From positions 868,001 to 932,000 of the forward strand of contig NC_086259.1 of NCBI RefSeq assembly GCF_021018805.1: a stretch of DNA of 64,000 nt, given 5' to 3'. Shown here in pieces: positions 10,782 through 22,700 of the stretch (its first letter is position 1; every line of letters starts with the position of its first letter). The notes below the pieces were generated by a model that saw only the letters and a list, made by a program, of their open reading frames with translations, was not told where the DNA came from and made no database searches. The position numbers were made by a program, and so were the translations under genes. Origin of the DNA: Prinia subflava. Its lineage: Eukaryota > Chordata > Aves > Passeriformes > Cisticolidae.

Positions 10782-13700
10782 ATAGCTCTGTCCTCGCCAG
10801 CCCCAGGGGCTTAATAAAAGTGTTGATATCATTTGGAGACTCTCATCAAATCTTGGCACCCTAAAGACCACCTGATGTGTTATTTAGCTCTTCTGATCCC
10901 AATGACGTGAAAGACAGAGCCTTTTGGGGGTGATATTTTCTCTGTCTATTGTCCTTTCAGCTAAATTCTTACAGGACAGATTAAAATCTTCAGTTTCCTT
11001 TAGGAAAAGGGATAGGATATAAGATTTCTTTAAGTGCTTATGTGTGTGTCTGCCCACAAATGAGTGAATGAATGACAAAACACCTCAGCAGCTGCTTTAC
11101 TCCCGTCCTAGAGTCCTTTGTTACCCAGCAGAAAAACAGAAGGTTCCATCCCAACTCTGTTGATACCCAGCATGGTTAATAATAAACCTTGTAGCAGGTG
11201 ATGATTATGACAATAAATGACACGAATGATGAATATAAAATAGAGGGGACCCCTCAGTGCTCCTGCTTTTGGGAGCCAAGGTCCTTCTTTCCTTCTTTCC
11301 ATGTCCTAAGCAGAAGGAGTTCCCATTCCCTGGAGTGAGGACCATCCTCCAGCACCAGCTTTCCTTTGGCTCTGCACATTCCCTCCTTTCCCTTCCCTTG
11401 AAGTGATTGAATTCAGCTCCCAGGCACTCCGGGGCAGCACATAACAAACCAAGGGAGCTGCTGCTCCGAGGCTGAAGGGCAGAGCAACCTCCATCACCTG
11501 TGCTGTATACACAGAGCTCATTGACAGACAAACATGCACTGGAAATAGATTTTCTCCCTTCTCCTACCTTGCACAGCATGAGAAAACCCCCAAGAAACCC
11601 ATTTACCTCTACTTTGGGACATCCCTCTCACCAAAACCTCTTCAGGCAACATTTTTCCATGACAGTCAGTAGCACAAACACCAGTCTGGCCACCATACAT
11701 CCCATTTCTCTTATCCAAGGTCCCTTTTTTCTTTTTTAGTCCTTCAGCATTAGACTTGTGGCATTTCTGAGTAGCTTGAGGACACAAAGTTACTTCTCAC
11801 ACAGCAATATTCTAATGGCTGTAGGGCTGGACTGTGCTGGCACCTGGTTTGTCAGCTGGTGCCAGGAAAGAGTGACCTGAAAAAACCTCCTCTGCAAACC
11901 TCCTACAGGATCGGGGGGGATGGATATAGTCTTCTTGTTTTGATAATTTTGTAGCAAAAATAACCAATGGGAAGCATTTAATGCCACAGCTCAACCTGCC
12001 ACATCAGGAGCTGTTTGCTCTTCTGTGGCTATCAGAAAACCATTCATTTTCCTTGTGGCATTTCCAAGTGCCATCCAAATAAGAATAAAAGGATCATCAC
12101 AAAAGAACAATGACAACACAGAAAGGGGTAGACAGCATCAAAATTGAATCCCTGGTTTAATTTTGTGAGATCCATCAAAAGGAGTAATCTCTTTTTTTTC
12201 CCAGTATTGCTGTTTCTTCAAACAGCCATGCACAAAACCAAGGGAAAAGGTCTGGTGTGGCAGCCACGGGGCTGAAGAAACAGAAGCCAGACTCTGCTGT
12301 GGGCACTCCTAACAATGAACACCTAAAAATAAAGGGAAAAATGAAGGCACATAAATCCAGAGAATAAACAATCCCTGGCCTTTGGTTATTCCTCTAACTC
12401 TACCATATTCAGAAAAATATCTCCACCCTCCACATGGGGATTAGAGTGGCAGGAATCCCTGGAGTGTAGGACGGGGTGTTCTGCACTAATCTCACTGGGA
12501 TGGACATGCAACTCACATCCCTAATCTGGGGCAAACAAAGCAGCTCTGCATGATCCAGCTGGGGGGGTGCAGAGTCGCTGATTTAGCAGACATGGCCTTC
12601 TAATAAACACAAAGCCAATCTGCACTTAATGAGTTTAGGGTGACCTCTGAAGTAAAAAAATGCCTCTCAGTGGTCTAGTGCAGATTTCAGTGCAATTAAA
12701 AATATGTAAATCACAGGAAACACAGAAAACCACAAATTGCTATGCACAGTCAAAGAAACAAATCCTCTTGTACTAGAAACCACATTGTGTTTTACATTTA
12801 TGTGATTTATTTCATTCCTTAGCCATATCATGAGCCTATAAAAACCTTTTCATTAAATTAATGCTCTATGTCTCCTTTACCATGATGTGCCTGATTAAAA
12901 TGCCACTATATATTTTCCCCCCTTTCTTAAAGGCCTAATCCCATAATACTTTATAAAGATCTTATGTGGAGATTGAGTGCTTTTTCCCCCCAAACCTTTC
13001 ATCTTATTCAGTTTGATTAGGGTCATAGGGCCAGGCTCATCCCAAGCATAATTCCACTGGAGTCAAAAGAGCCACTCCACTGATCAGAGCAGACCACAGA
13101 AGCAAACATTTGGTGCCCTACATTTGGCAACACAAAAGGATAATGTTGTATTTATTCCCTTTTCAGTCTGAACCACACTTTGATAGATCATTTGATAAGT
13201 TAATAAGTTAGACAGCCTTTTACACGAGTAAATACTCCCAATATGACATGCTCCTCAAATTATCTCCCTGTTCCTCATCCTTTCTGCAAACCTTCCAGCC
13301 ACTGCAGTGAACGCTTTGGATGTTTGCTGCTTCAGCTCTCACGATGGAAATCATCTTGTGCAAGTTATTTGAACCAATCCATCTGAGACTGAGCTGCTGG
13401 AATCTCCCTCTCTGCTTAAAGGGCAGAATTCACCAGAATCATCTTTAAGATCTTTGTCTCCCTACCAACCATGCAACAACTTTACAGTAACTTACAACTG
13501 GTTACAGTTCTCCAGTTCTACATGTGCCAACACTCTTAGCTGTAATTTGAAGTAAAGTTGCCTAAAGACAAAAGTCACAGAACTATTAAAGACCAACAAT
13601 ACTTTTTTTTTCATTTTCCCACCCAAAAACATTCCCAGAGTGCTGCAAATTCTAAAATGTTTAACAAGGAGGCCCTGTACATAGGGGTTTCACTGAACCA

Positions 13701-15377
13701 TCCACAGCTCTTCCTCATTTGGGGTGAAAATGAAAAAAATGGAAGCTTAGAGGAAGAAGGGGTAAGAAAACTGTGAAAGTCCTTGAAGCTGCACTGTGTC
13801 TGAACTGCAAATATTTATAATTTTTATGTCATCCTATAAAACCTGGACATTGCAATCCATTCTATTTAACATTCTCTTTTAGGAGGTTGATAGCCCCCAT
13901 TCACTTCACAAATTCCAGGTTTACTGCTTTCCCATTCTGCTAATAATAAAAAGGTGCCATAGATAATTAAAAATAAACTCAGTCCCAGCATTCATTTAAG
14001 AAGAAAATATGAACTTCTGAAAAGCTGTCACATATGATAAAGCAGTGTTATCTTGCCTAGAATGACAGTGATTTCAAATGGATAAGTCCAGAGAACAAAA
14101 TCCACCAAAATGCAGTTAAATTAATTGCTGCTTTACAAGGAGGAGCTTAAAAATGGAGTAATTAATTGACCTACTGCCTGTGACAATTTCACTGTAGTTA
14201 ACAATCACTCCTGCAAAAGATAAAAAACAGCCCTGTTTCACTTGAAAAGAGGTGAATCAAATCAGTGCAAACCAATCCTGCCAATGTTTCTGTGACAGGG
14301 GAGCCGTACGGGAGAAAATAAGGAATATCCATGAAACAGGATAAATTCCAAAGCCAGTTTTATCTTTGCAACTTCGCTGCACCCAAGAGCATTCTTTCAA
14401 ATTAGGACCAGGTTCTCCCAGTGCCCTGACATTGGGAATATTTAGCCCTGGGCTCCCAGTTACCTGGGTGGAGAACAATATAATTTGAAATTAATTGAAA
14501 AAGTCATTTTAGTAGTGGAGTTTCAGAAAAATATATGAATTTATTCACTATAGGGAAATTTTATTTACTTGTTCATTACTCCGAAACAGATTGTGCAAAA
14601 TACCTTGAAACACGGTTTATTAATGTAGTTGGAATTGTCTGATTTGTCATGTGCAGAATTCCTAAGAATTTAAACTAATTCTAAAAAACCCCCAAACAAA
14701 CAAACCAGAGATTGCACTCATATTCCAAAGACATCTAGAGCCTGCAAAAATATCCAGGCACATTGTGTAAGTGCTGCTTGGAATATACAAAAGGCATAAC
14801 GGGAATATTGGGATCCAGGGGGATTTGGAAGAATGAACACGTGGGTTGCAGTGCCCCACAGAAGGAATCAAATAGTGACAAATTATGAACAGGGCACCAC
14901 CTAAAGAAAGGGCACTGCAATCCTGAATGTCAAGATTCCCATGGCTAAGCAGGGTCAGGAAAAGGGAAGCACACCCCACACAGGGTGTGAGCACACCAGA
15001 GCTCCACGGCAGAACTGAGCTCCCTGTCCTATCCCTCCCCTTCCTGGGGATCCCAAACACTCAGCTGGGATTTTTGGCTGCCACTCAGTATTGACTGATT
15101 TTGGAAACAGGCAGTGACTGCAGTGTAGCCCTTTCTAAGCTGTTATTATTCCAAATAAGCATAAACTGGACTATTCCCTTCTCGCTGTATTACCCAACTC
15201 ATATTCACTGCAGTTCATCTGCTCCTGAATTGCTGCTCACTTCCATCAGCTCCTCTGGGTTTTGTTGTCATTTATAAAGGATTTGATGGCTCAAAGGAGT
15301 TTTGTGCCACCTACCAGGATGGAGATTTCAGTGCCCCCTTTAGTCTCCAGATCATAGGGAAAAAAAACCCTTATTTT
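10782..15377. other. Non-coding sequence, no gene seen
   Basis: No supported exon. An AATAAA lies at 10813, just right of the minisatellite, but no transcript can be inferred from it. A short pyrimidine run (CTTTC units) lies near 11284-11300. 12780-13020 and 14090-14215 are AT-rich with many TTAAT/ATTAAT cores and read like conserved non-coding DNA, but this cannot be tested here. Confidence 0.5.
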
Positions 15378-15622
15378 TGAAATGTGCCAGGTGGCAGGGT
15401 TAGATGGGATCTTGGGCAGGAATTGTTCCCTGGCAGGGTGGGCAGGCCCTGGCACAGGGTGCCCAGAGCAGCTGTGGCTGCCCCTGGATCCCTGGCAGTG
15501 CCCAAGACCAGGCTGGACACTGGGGCTGGAGCAGCCTGGGACAGTGGAAGGTGTCCCTGCCATGGCAGAGGGTGACACTGGATGGGCTCCTTCCCGACCC
15601 AAACCCTTCCCTGATCCTCATC
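15378..15622 (+). mobile_element. CR1 LINE 3' end, songbird-type, truncated
   Basis: The copy starts near GCCAGGTGGCAGGG and runs through GATGGGATCTTGGGCAGGAA, GCCCAGAGCAGCTGTGG and AGTGGAAGGTGTCCCTGCCA. It ends with a degenerate tail (CCCGACCCAAACCCTTCC, then CTGATCCTC in place of ATTCTATG units). This is the CR1 3' untranslated region and hairpin end in sense orientation. The copy is strongly 5'-truncated, at nearly the same point as the copy at 32447-32693. The GC-rich open frames on both strands are incidental. Confidence 0.88.
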
Positions 15623-16242
15623 TTTCATAAAACAGTCTCTGGCAGCAGGACATGGACTCTTCCCAAACCAAGCAGTGACCATTGCAGTTGTAGTTTCATC
15701 TAAGCTGAGGGCAACTGATTTTTTTCACCTTTAGTCAACTTTTGGTGCATAAACTCGCAGCCATTTAAACATGCAAGTAGATTGCATGCCCACTGAATCC
15801 TTTTTATTCTTATCCTTTGCTGAGATCTTCATGCAACTCCAGCAGCCACAGGACAGAATTTTCCCCAAAAGAAGCCTTATCCTAACAGAGCACATTAATT
15901 CCTGTGCTCAATGCCTTCATTCCTTAGGTGAACCCCTCCACCTCCCCAGGGACTGAAGTTGTGCTTCTCAGTCCTTTGTCCCTCTCTGGGATGCCACCTT
16001 GAGCCTGCCTTGAAGCTTCAATGTGCATTCCCAAAATATTAGGATTGGAATCAACAGGAATCAAGATCTGGTTTGGAGCCAGCTTTGACAGAAAATTTCA
16101 GAAATACAGCCTTTGTGAAATGCCTCCTCATATTTGTAAAAGAAAGTAGAGCGGACTACCCTTTGTTTAATGTAATTTTTCTTACAATTCATAAATACCG
16201 AAAGATTTCAGATCAAAAGTGGACCCTAATGCAGAATGTAAA
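15623..16242. other. Non-coding sequence, no gene seen
   Basis: No supported gene. The stretch 16110-16290 is compositionally distinct from the CR1 next to it and contains CpG dinucleotides kept in an AT-rich context (for example TACCGAAAG and TTACGAGG). Confidence 0.45.
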
Positions 16243-16280
16243 TTTCACACGTGTGAGAAAATTACGAGGTGTGAACACCT
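16243..16280. promoter_or_regulatory. Clustered T-box/E-box-like palindromes (putative regulatory site)
   Basis: TCACACGTGTGA at 16245-16256 is a perfect 12-base palindrome. It contains an E-box CACGTG and two TCACAC half-sites of the type bound by T-box factors. Ten bases further on, AGGTGTGAACACCT (16267-16280) contains the core T-box half-site AGGTGTGA and is itself an AGGTGT/ACACCT inverted repeat with a 2-base spacer. The motifs are seen directly. Binding by a T-box factor is inferred from the known consensus (TTTCACACCTAGGTGTGAAA for Brachyury), and no activity can be shown from sequence alone. Confidence 0.35.
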
Positions 16281-19200
16281 TATAAATGTGGGGAAAATTC
16301 TCTGGATGCTGTGGGTTTATCCCTTGAAAATAGTTCTATTTCTATGAACAAGAGCACTGGAAACTATCACAGTTTCTATCAGGCTTTTTAGTGTTGTGTC
16401 CAGGACTTTGATGACATCCTGATTCAGTGTTGAAGAGATATCAGTGTGTGGTTTTTTGTAATGTAATTCAACATATTTGACTACTAGTGACTCATCAATA
16501 TAAAATATCATAAAATTCTCTTGAAACAAGTGTAATTTGAGAGTCTAAGTATGTGTTGGGGGTTTATTAGTTTTGATTTTTTAAAAAAGTTTAAGTCCAC
16601 AAATACGTGAAAAAATTTATGAAAACTTCCCAAAGTACACTAGGACTTCTATTTCCCTGTTTAACTATTCTGTTACTCATATCTCCTTTCCACATTTATT
16701 TATAAAACTATGCCAGTGGATTTTACTTGAAGAGAGTTATTACACTGTCTGGATACCATTTGGTGTTTTTGGAGGGCAATGGTTGTGGAACATGCTCCAC
16801 CAGATCAGATCATTCAATCAAACACAAACCTCAGAGATTGTTCCAGCTCAGGATTAATTGCACCCACTCGAGGCAGACAAAATATATTTTGGCATTGTTT
16901 CTGACAGATGAAAATAAAACAAACAATAAGGATCAGCTTGCAGCTAACAATATGCAAAATTAAAGAACATAACAATTTTAAACTTTTATGGGAGTGCTGA
17001 TTAGCTTTTGTTCTAAAAGCTGCAAAGAGATTTTGCTGTTAATCTCGTTACTCATCCACCCAGCAAAGAGAAGCAGGGAGCCTCAGAAGCCTGCCCTCAC
17101 ACAGGATCACAGACACTGAATCAGTGCTGCTTGGCAAAAATGTCTCTTTGTTTTAATTGACAGAGAATGAGAACAGTAAGGAACTCAAATTATCTCTAAA
17201 GGCATCGATGACTGTGTAAGCTGATTATAATAAAGTGTGTCCTATGCATTTTCCATTTGAAGGTTAAATTCTCAATTAATTGTTCAGCATGTTGCCATCT
17301 CAGCTGAGTGTGGTTGCTAATTGCAGTGAAACAATAGTTTCCAAAAGCTTTGAATTCCTGTGCTGGATTTCAGACACAGTCAAGGATCCCTGGGAGTGCT
17401 GCAGCCCAGACCAGAAAACCACTGCAAAAACCCCAAATTCAAACACTAACACAACTCCTCAGGTTAATATTTTAATTTTTTTTTTTTAATTCTGGAAGTG
17501 TAAAGATCTGTTCTTCTTGGTTATGTTTATCCCACATTTTTCAGACTCGTTTATTTTTTCTCTTGAAAGCGAAAGCCTTCATTAGCCAACATCTTAAATA
17601 CTCTTCCATAAAATGTGTAGAGAATAAAGAGAATGCATAAAGCAATATTTCAAAGTTGAGTACCTGAATTGATTTTATCTACAAATAATAGGTTTAAAAA
17701 TCTAATCTACAGTAAAGAATTAATGAGCATCCTACTGATGAAGAATATTCCAGAACATATTTGTCTTTGTTAAAAGCCTTTTAATAGCTGCCTACTGCAC
17801 CTTTCACAGTTTTGTGCCAGTGAGCATCACAAATCACTTATTTTCTCTTGGTATTAAAGGATTCCAACCTATAAAATATATATATTCTCTACACATTCCA
17901 ACTCCTCATCCTACATTTCACCCAGGGCAGAAGCAGCTCTGGACCACGAGAACTTCAGGGTTGTCCTGTCCCTCTCTGAGGTTTTGCTAAGCCTGTCTAA
18001 ACACATCCTTTGGTTCAGAAATGTCAACAGGGAACAGTGACAAAACAGCTTCAAACCAGGTGCCATCCTAGGAGGAAAGGTTATTTTTGCGAAAGCACAA
18101 ATTCTGATGGAACCCTCCCTGCTCAAAGTTGGAGCCCAGAAAAAAAGTGGCCAGCTTAATTCAAATAACTTCCTAAAGTCAGAAAAAATAACATTTCCAC
18201 GGCAGCACAACTAAATTCTTTCATAAGTTATAGGTACAATGAGGCAGTTTGGAATTTTGTCTTTTATCAGGCAATTGAGGGAAAAAATGATGAAGTTGAG
18301 GCCTAAAAATGTCACAGCAACATCTGGCCCAGGAGAGCAATGCCTGGGGCCCTGCCCAGCTCCACAGAGCTCCTGGTTTTGCCTGCTCAGAACAATTCTC
18401 ACTGGTGGAAACAACCTCATCTTCAGAGAGCTGCAGTCCCTTAAATGGGCTCTGTCCATTTTTAAATCAAATTACAGGCGAACAGACTGCAAACTACAAA
18501 ACAAGCAGCATTTTAAAGTACTTAAGAGATGCAAATGTCTCACCAGCTCACCAGAGCGCAGGTGAAGAACTCTTAAATCACCTCCCAAAGAAACCCTGAT
18601 CAGTGAAAACGGGTAAACCGAGGCACAGAATGCTGGGGGGATTTGGGGCAGATGAAGATGGACAGCTCTGCCTGATGGTGGGGTCTCTCAACTTCCAAGG
18701 GTCATTCCACCCCACAAATTGTCCCCTCTGTCCCCTCTGTCCCCCTGGCACCACGGCAGCCAAACCCCCACACACTGACCCCAGCTTCCAGTGGACATAA
18801 AGGAATTACAGCCAAAAAATAAATGAGTGTGTACAGGGCTCTTAATTACCTAGGGACCCTTCAGCTATGCTGGGTGTTTTGAGAGGAGTTGGGGATTTTT
18901 GAGAGGAGGTTTTTGGGTTCTAAATTACATAATCTCCTTACATTTAGGCAATGTGAACCAAATTCTGTTGCTAACTCGCCAGTGTTAATAAGGGAAGACA
19001 TTCACACTTTTTTGAAGTTGACATCGTTATTATTTCTTTGTTTACTCAAATACAGTGATGAGGGGAAAAAACATATAATCACAAGTAAAGAGTACAAAAG
19101 AAGGAGGAAAAATCTAGGAGATAAACATTTAAAAGATTGCTAGGCAGAAAGAGTGGAAAAAATTACCTAAAAATAGTATATCACATGAGGTAACTTTTAT

Positions 19201-19726
19201 AACCGAAAGTGGATTATAATTTGGATTTCATATCACCTAAGGATTGAGTTTGTTTTACAACCCACCTGCTCTCCTGCATAGCTGTGGAAAGGCTCCTCAA
19301 TGTCAGGCCATTAATCTTGTGACCCTTAAAACATTTCTTTGTTTAAAACTACGAAGAAAGACCTTCACTCAAGCGCAGTTGCAATCAATGGAGAAAACAT
19401 TAATCACTTGAGAAGGGGTGTTTTGAGACTCATGAAATTGAAATGAATCACAATATGAAAAAATGCAATTATTATTGAGGGCTTTGTTTTGTTAACATTC
19501 AGTCACTCAATCTGCTCTCTCTGCTGGTGTGTTCTGAGGGGGAGGGAGGGGTTCCAGGGCTGCTTTGGTGCTGGGTCTGCTCCCTCCATCCTCCCCTGCA
19601 CAATTCCCTGTTCCCACTCTTATCTTCCCATCCAGCACCTCAGCTCCATCCCACTCACAAACAAGCCTGAATTTCCCCATGGCACACCAGGATAATTATC
19701 TGTCCTTTCTGTCCTTCTATGAGTGA
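16281..19726. other. Non-coding sequence, no gene seen
   Basis: AT-rich unique sequence with a poly-T run near 17469-17486 and a small CCCCTCTGT direct repeat near 18720-18745. The GC-richer patches 18300-18430 and 18600-18790 match nothing I can name. Short open frames on both strands show no protein features. Confidence 0.5.
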
Positions 19727-19799
19727 TTTTTTTTTTGTTTTGGTTTGGTTTTTTGTGGGTTTTTTTTGGTTTTTTGGTTTTTTGGGTTTTTTTTGTTTG
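19727..19799. repeat. T/G-rich low-complexity tract
   Basis: Runs of 5-10 T separated by G, GG or GGG (for example TTTTTTGTGGGTTTTTTTTGG). Low complexity, not a defined unit repeat. The same kind of tract recurs at 29717-29854. Confidence 0.85.
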
Positions 19800-22700
19800 C
19801 TTTCCTCAGACACCCACTAAGACAAGCATTCAGCCTTGGAATAAATAAAGAATTCACTTGCTGCCTATTTATTGACCTATTATCTTTGAAAGGCTTGTTT
19901 ATCTAATAGGTCTGGATCCTGCAAAGAGGTCCATAAATTGGTGTTCAGAGGACTGTGCCAGTGAACCAGTTTGCAAGTACACTTTGGGACAATTAAAAGC
20001 CAGCTGATGATTTCTGTAACTCTCCCTCTCTGGGGGTAAAAAAGCAGCTCAGGCTGGGCAGAAAATCAGCATTGACTTCCCAACAGCCAGACCAGTGCAT
20101 CACATGGGACATCAGTCAAGTATATGATTGAGTTTTGAGTTATCCAGTTATAGCTGGATAAATATGGGCTACCAGAGCTACACAAATGTGGTGGCCCTGA
20201 CAGACATATTTGAAAACCACTTGCAGAAATGTTCCATTTTTTACCAATTTTACTGATGGTAAATAACACAAAAGTTTCATGCAAAGGGAGAGCTCAATTA
20301 TTTTGAATAAAGTATTGTTTTACATCCTAGTAAGTCATGAACTCATTGGCAAAGTGGTCCAAGGAAAGGGCTGGGCTTTGTCTGGAGCAGGACCATCAGG
20401 CCCTGGTCAGAAAGGAGAATTTTTGATTTCTGTTGTGATGGTGAATTTGTTCGCAAAATGTGACGAACTCCTGGCTCCCTTCCCTCCAAGAGCCCCTAAT
20501 CCCTACTCCTGACAGACAAGGCTTTCCTTTCAGGTTGCCAGATTTCCCTGGGATTCCCAGCACCAGAGGGGATTGCAGTGGACAAAGCCTGTCCCTACCA
20601 CACTTCCAGGGGCTTTTGCCCACAGGTATCTCCCACAACACGGGAGCAGCTCAGCAGCTCTGTCAGGAGCAGCCCCAGGAACTTCTCCAGGACACACTGT
20701 GTGAACAGCAAACCCTGCCTGTGTTGGAGGATCACAGGGGAGTTTCCTTTCTCAGGAAATAAATAACTCTGGAGAAATGCATAGATTGAAAATATAGATT
20801 GAGCAAATGATGCCCTCAGCTGGAAGCTCTAAAGGCTGCTGTCCAGCACAGTAGTGCCAGATTTCCAGGTAAGGAGGCACAAGAATCTCTTACCCAAATC
20901 CTGAGCTCTCAAGGGATGCTCATTAGAGCATTAGAGCTCTGTGGTTGTGACCACCTGCCCCATTCCTTCAGCCCCAAAGTAGCAAAGAACAACAACAACA
21001 ACAAAAGGAAATAAATTATTTCTGTCATTACGAAATTAGTCTGCCCACAGACCTGGGATAACCTAAATTCCCCAGGAAGACAAGAAGATCTTTGGCACAA
21101 GATGAAACTTGAGTCAAATGCCAGCCAGGAAATTGTGGTGACCCCCAGCCCTCCCAGCCACAGGAGCTGTGGGGGGAGCTGGGCTGGTTTGGGGGGTTCA
21201 TCCCCTCCCACTGCGGGACTTACAACTGATTGCCCCAAAATAAACACAACAGGTGGCTTCAATCTGATAGCCAAAAATGGAGACTGACATAAATGATTAA
21301 CTTAGAAAAGACAAATTACGAAGGAATGTTCTCTGCTGTCCAGTAGAGAAATTCAGATTTGGTGACAAATATGACAAACACCTTGCACTTTAACAAAATA
21401 CATTAATTTGGCAGGGTTTTAAGTGTTTAAAGTGGCTTTTAAAGTAGTTTAGGTACATGTAAAGTTCATTTGCCTGAAGATCTCATGTTCTATATAGAAA
21501 ATGTCCAAAAAAAAAGGGAAAATACATATTTTTGTTAGTTCTCTTCCTTGTAAGGCTTTCTCCCGTACAGGGAGTAAACTTCCCCTCTGCTACAAAATTA
21601 ACCAAAGAAACTCCAGCTGAATCCTGCAGTCATTTTTCATACTAATCTTCTGTGCAGAACTTTCCTCATGGCTCAAACTCCAGGGTCTCAGTTGGAAACC
21701 TTCCTCTCTAAACAGCCTTGATTTAATGAGACAAATCTGACTGTGAGCTCCAAACACAGAGCCCCTGTTCTGCTACAGATGTTTTCACCTGATGCTTTTG
21801 GAACCCATTAATTTAAAAATATTTAGATTTCATTTCTTTAGAAGAGGCAAATTAGTACACATGCAGCTATAGAAGTACTTTTGCTATAGAGATCAAAGCA
21901 GTATGTGCAAAATAATGTACATATTTGTCCTCATTTTTTGATAAACATCTTTTTTTTTTTTTTTTTTGGTAGTGCTCAATAAATTCTTACCCTCCTGTGG
22001 CTGTACTGCAAATCCCTCCCTTTCATTCAAGGTCTGTGTACTAACCTGGATATTGCTGTCAGAGCTTACCAGGGATTTATAGAAGGCCATATTACATTGC
22101 TACAGAGCTGCAGTTTCTAATTTCATTTACACATCACAAAGTCCCCCGTGCTAAAGAGCAGCACAGAGAACTAGAGGCCAAATCTGGTCACTGAACTAAA
22201 TGTTTATCTTCTGCTAATTATTTTCAAATGACATGTAATGGAAATAATTTATTTGTTGGCCTATTTTTGTCTCATTAGCAACACTTGTAATTTCAATTAG
22301 GTTAATTAAGTGAAGTTCCACCAGCCAGGCAGCCTCAATCTTTTATTCCTTGCAAATTCTCCTCCTCTCACGAGTCAAGCAGAGTTTTGGTGTTGGGGTG
22401 GGAGGGGCTTTGGGTGGGGATGGTGAGAGTTGTTTTATTAATCAGAAGGATTTGCTAAAGCCTGGTGGGGCCAATTCAGTCATCAAATGGAAAATGCAAC
22501 TGAGAAGAAGGAAAAGGTAAAGGGTGTGAACAGAAGAAACCTACAGGGGAGGAAATGATGGGAGGGATCACCCCAAAGAGGAGCTGTGCTCATGTTGGCT
22601 CTGCTGCGTGAAGGATGCTTACATAAACCAAAAACTGAGTTTTAGCAAGACATTTTGCTTTTTATTGAGGGCAGAGTGGAACCTTAACACAAACAATTCC

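Noticed and set aside
10801..10830. Polyadenylation site of a gene containing the minisatellite
   Set aside because: AATAAA is present, but the upstream sequence is a tandem repeat and no exon is supported. AATAAA is frequent in AT-rich DNA.
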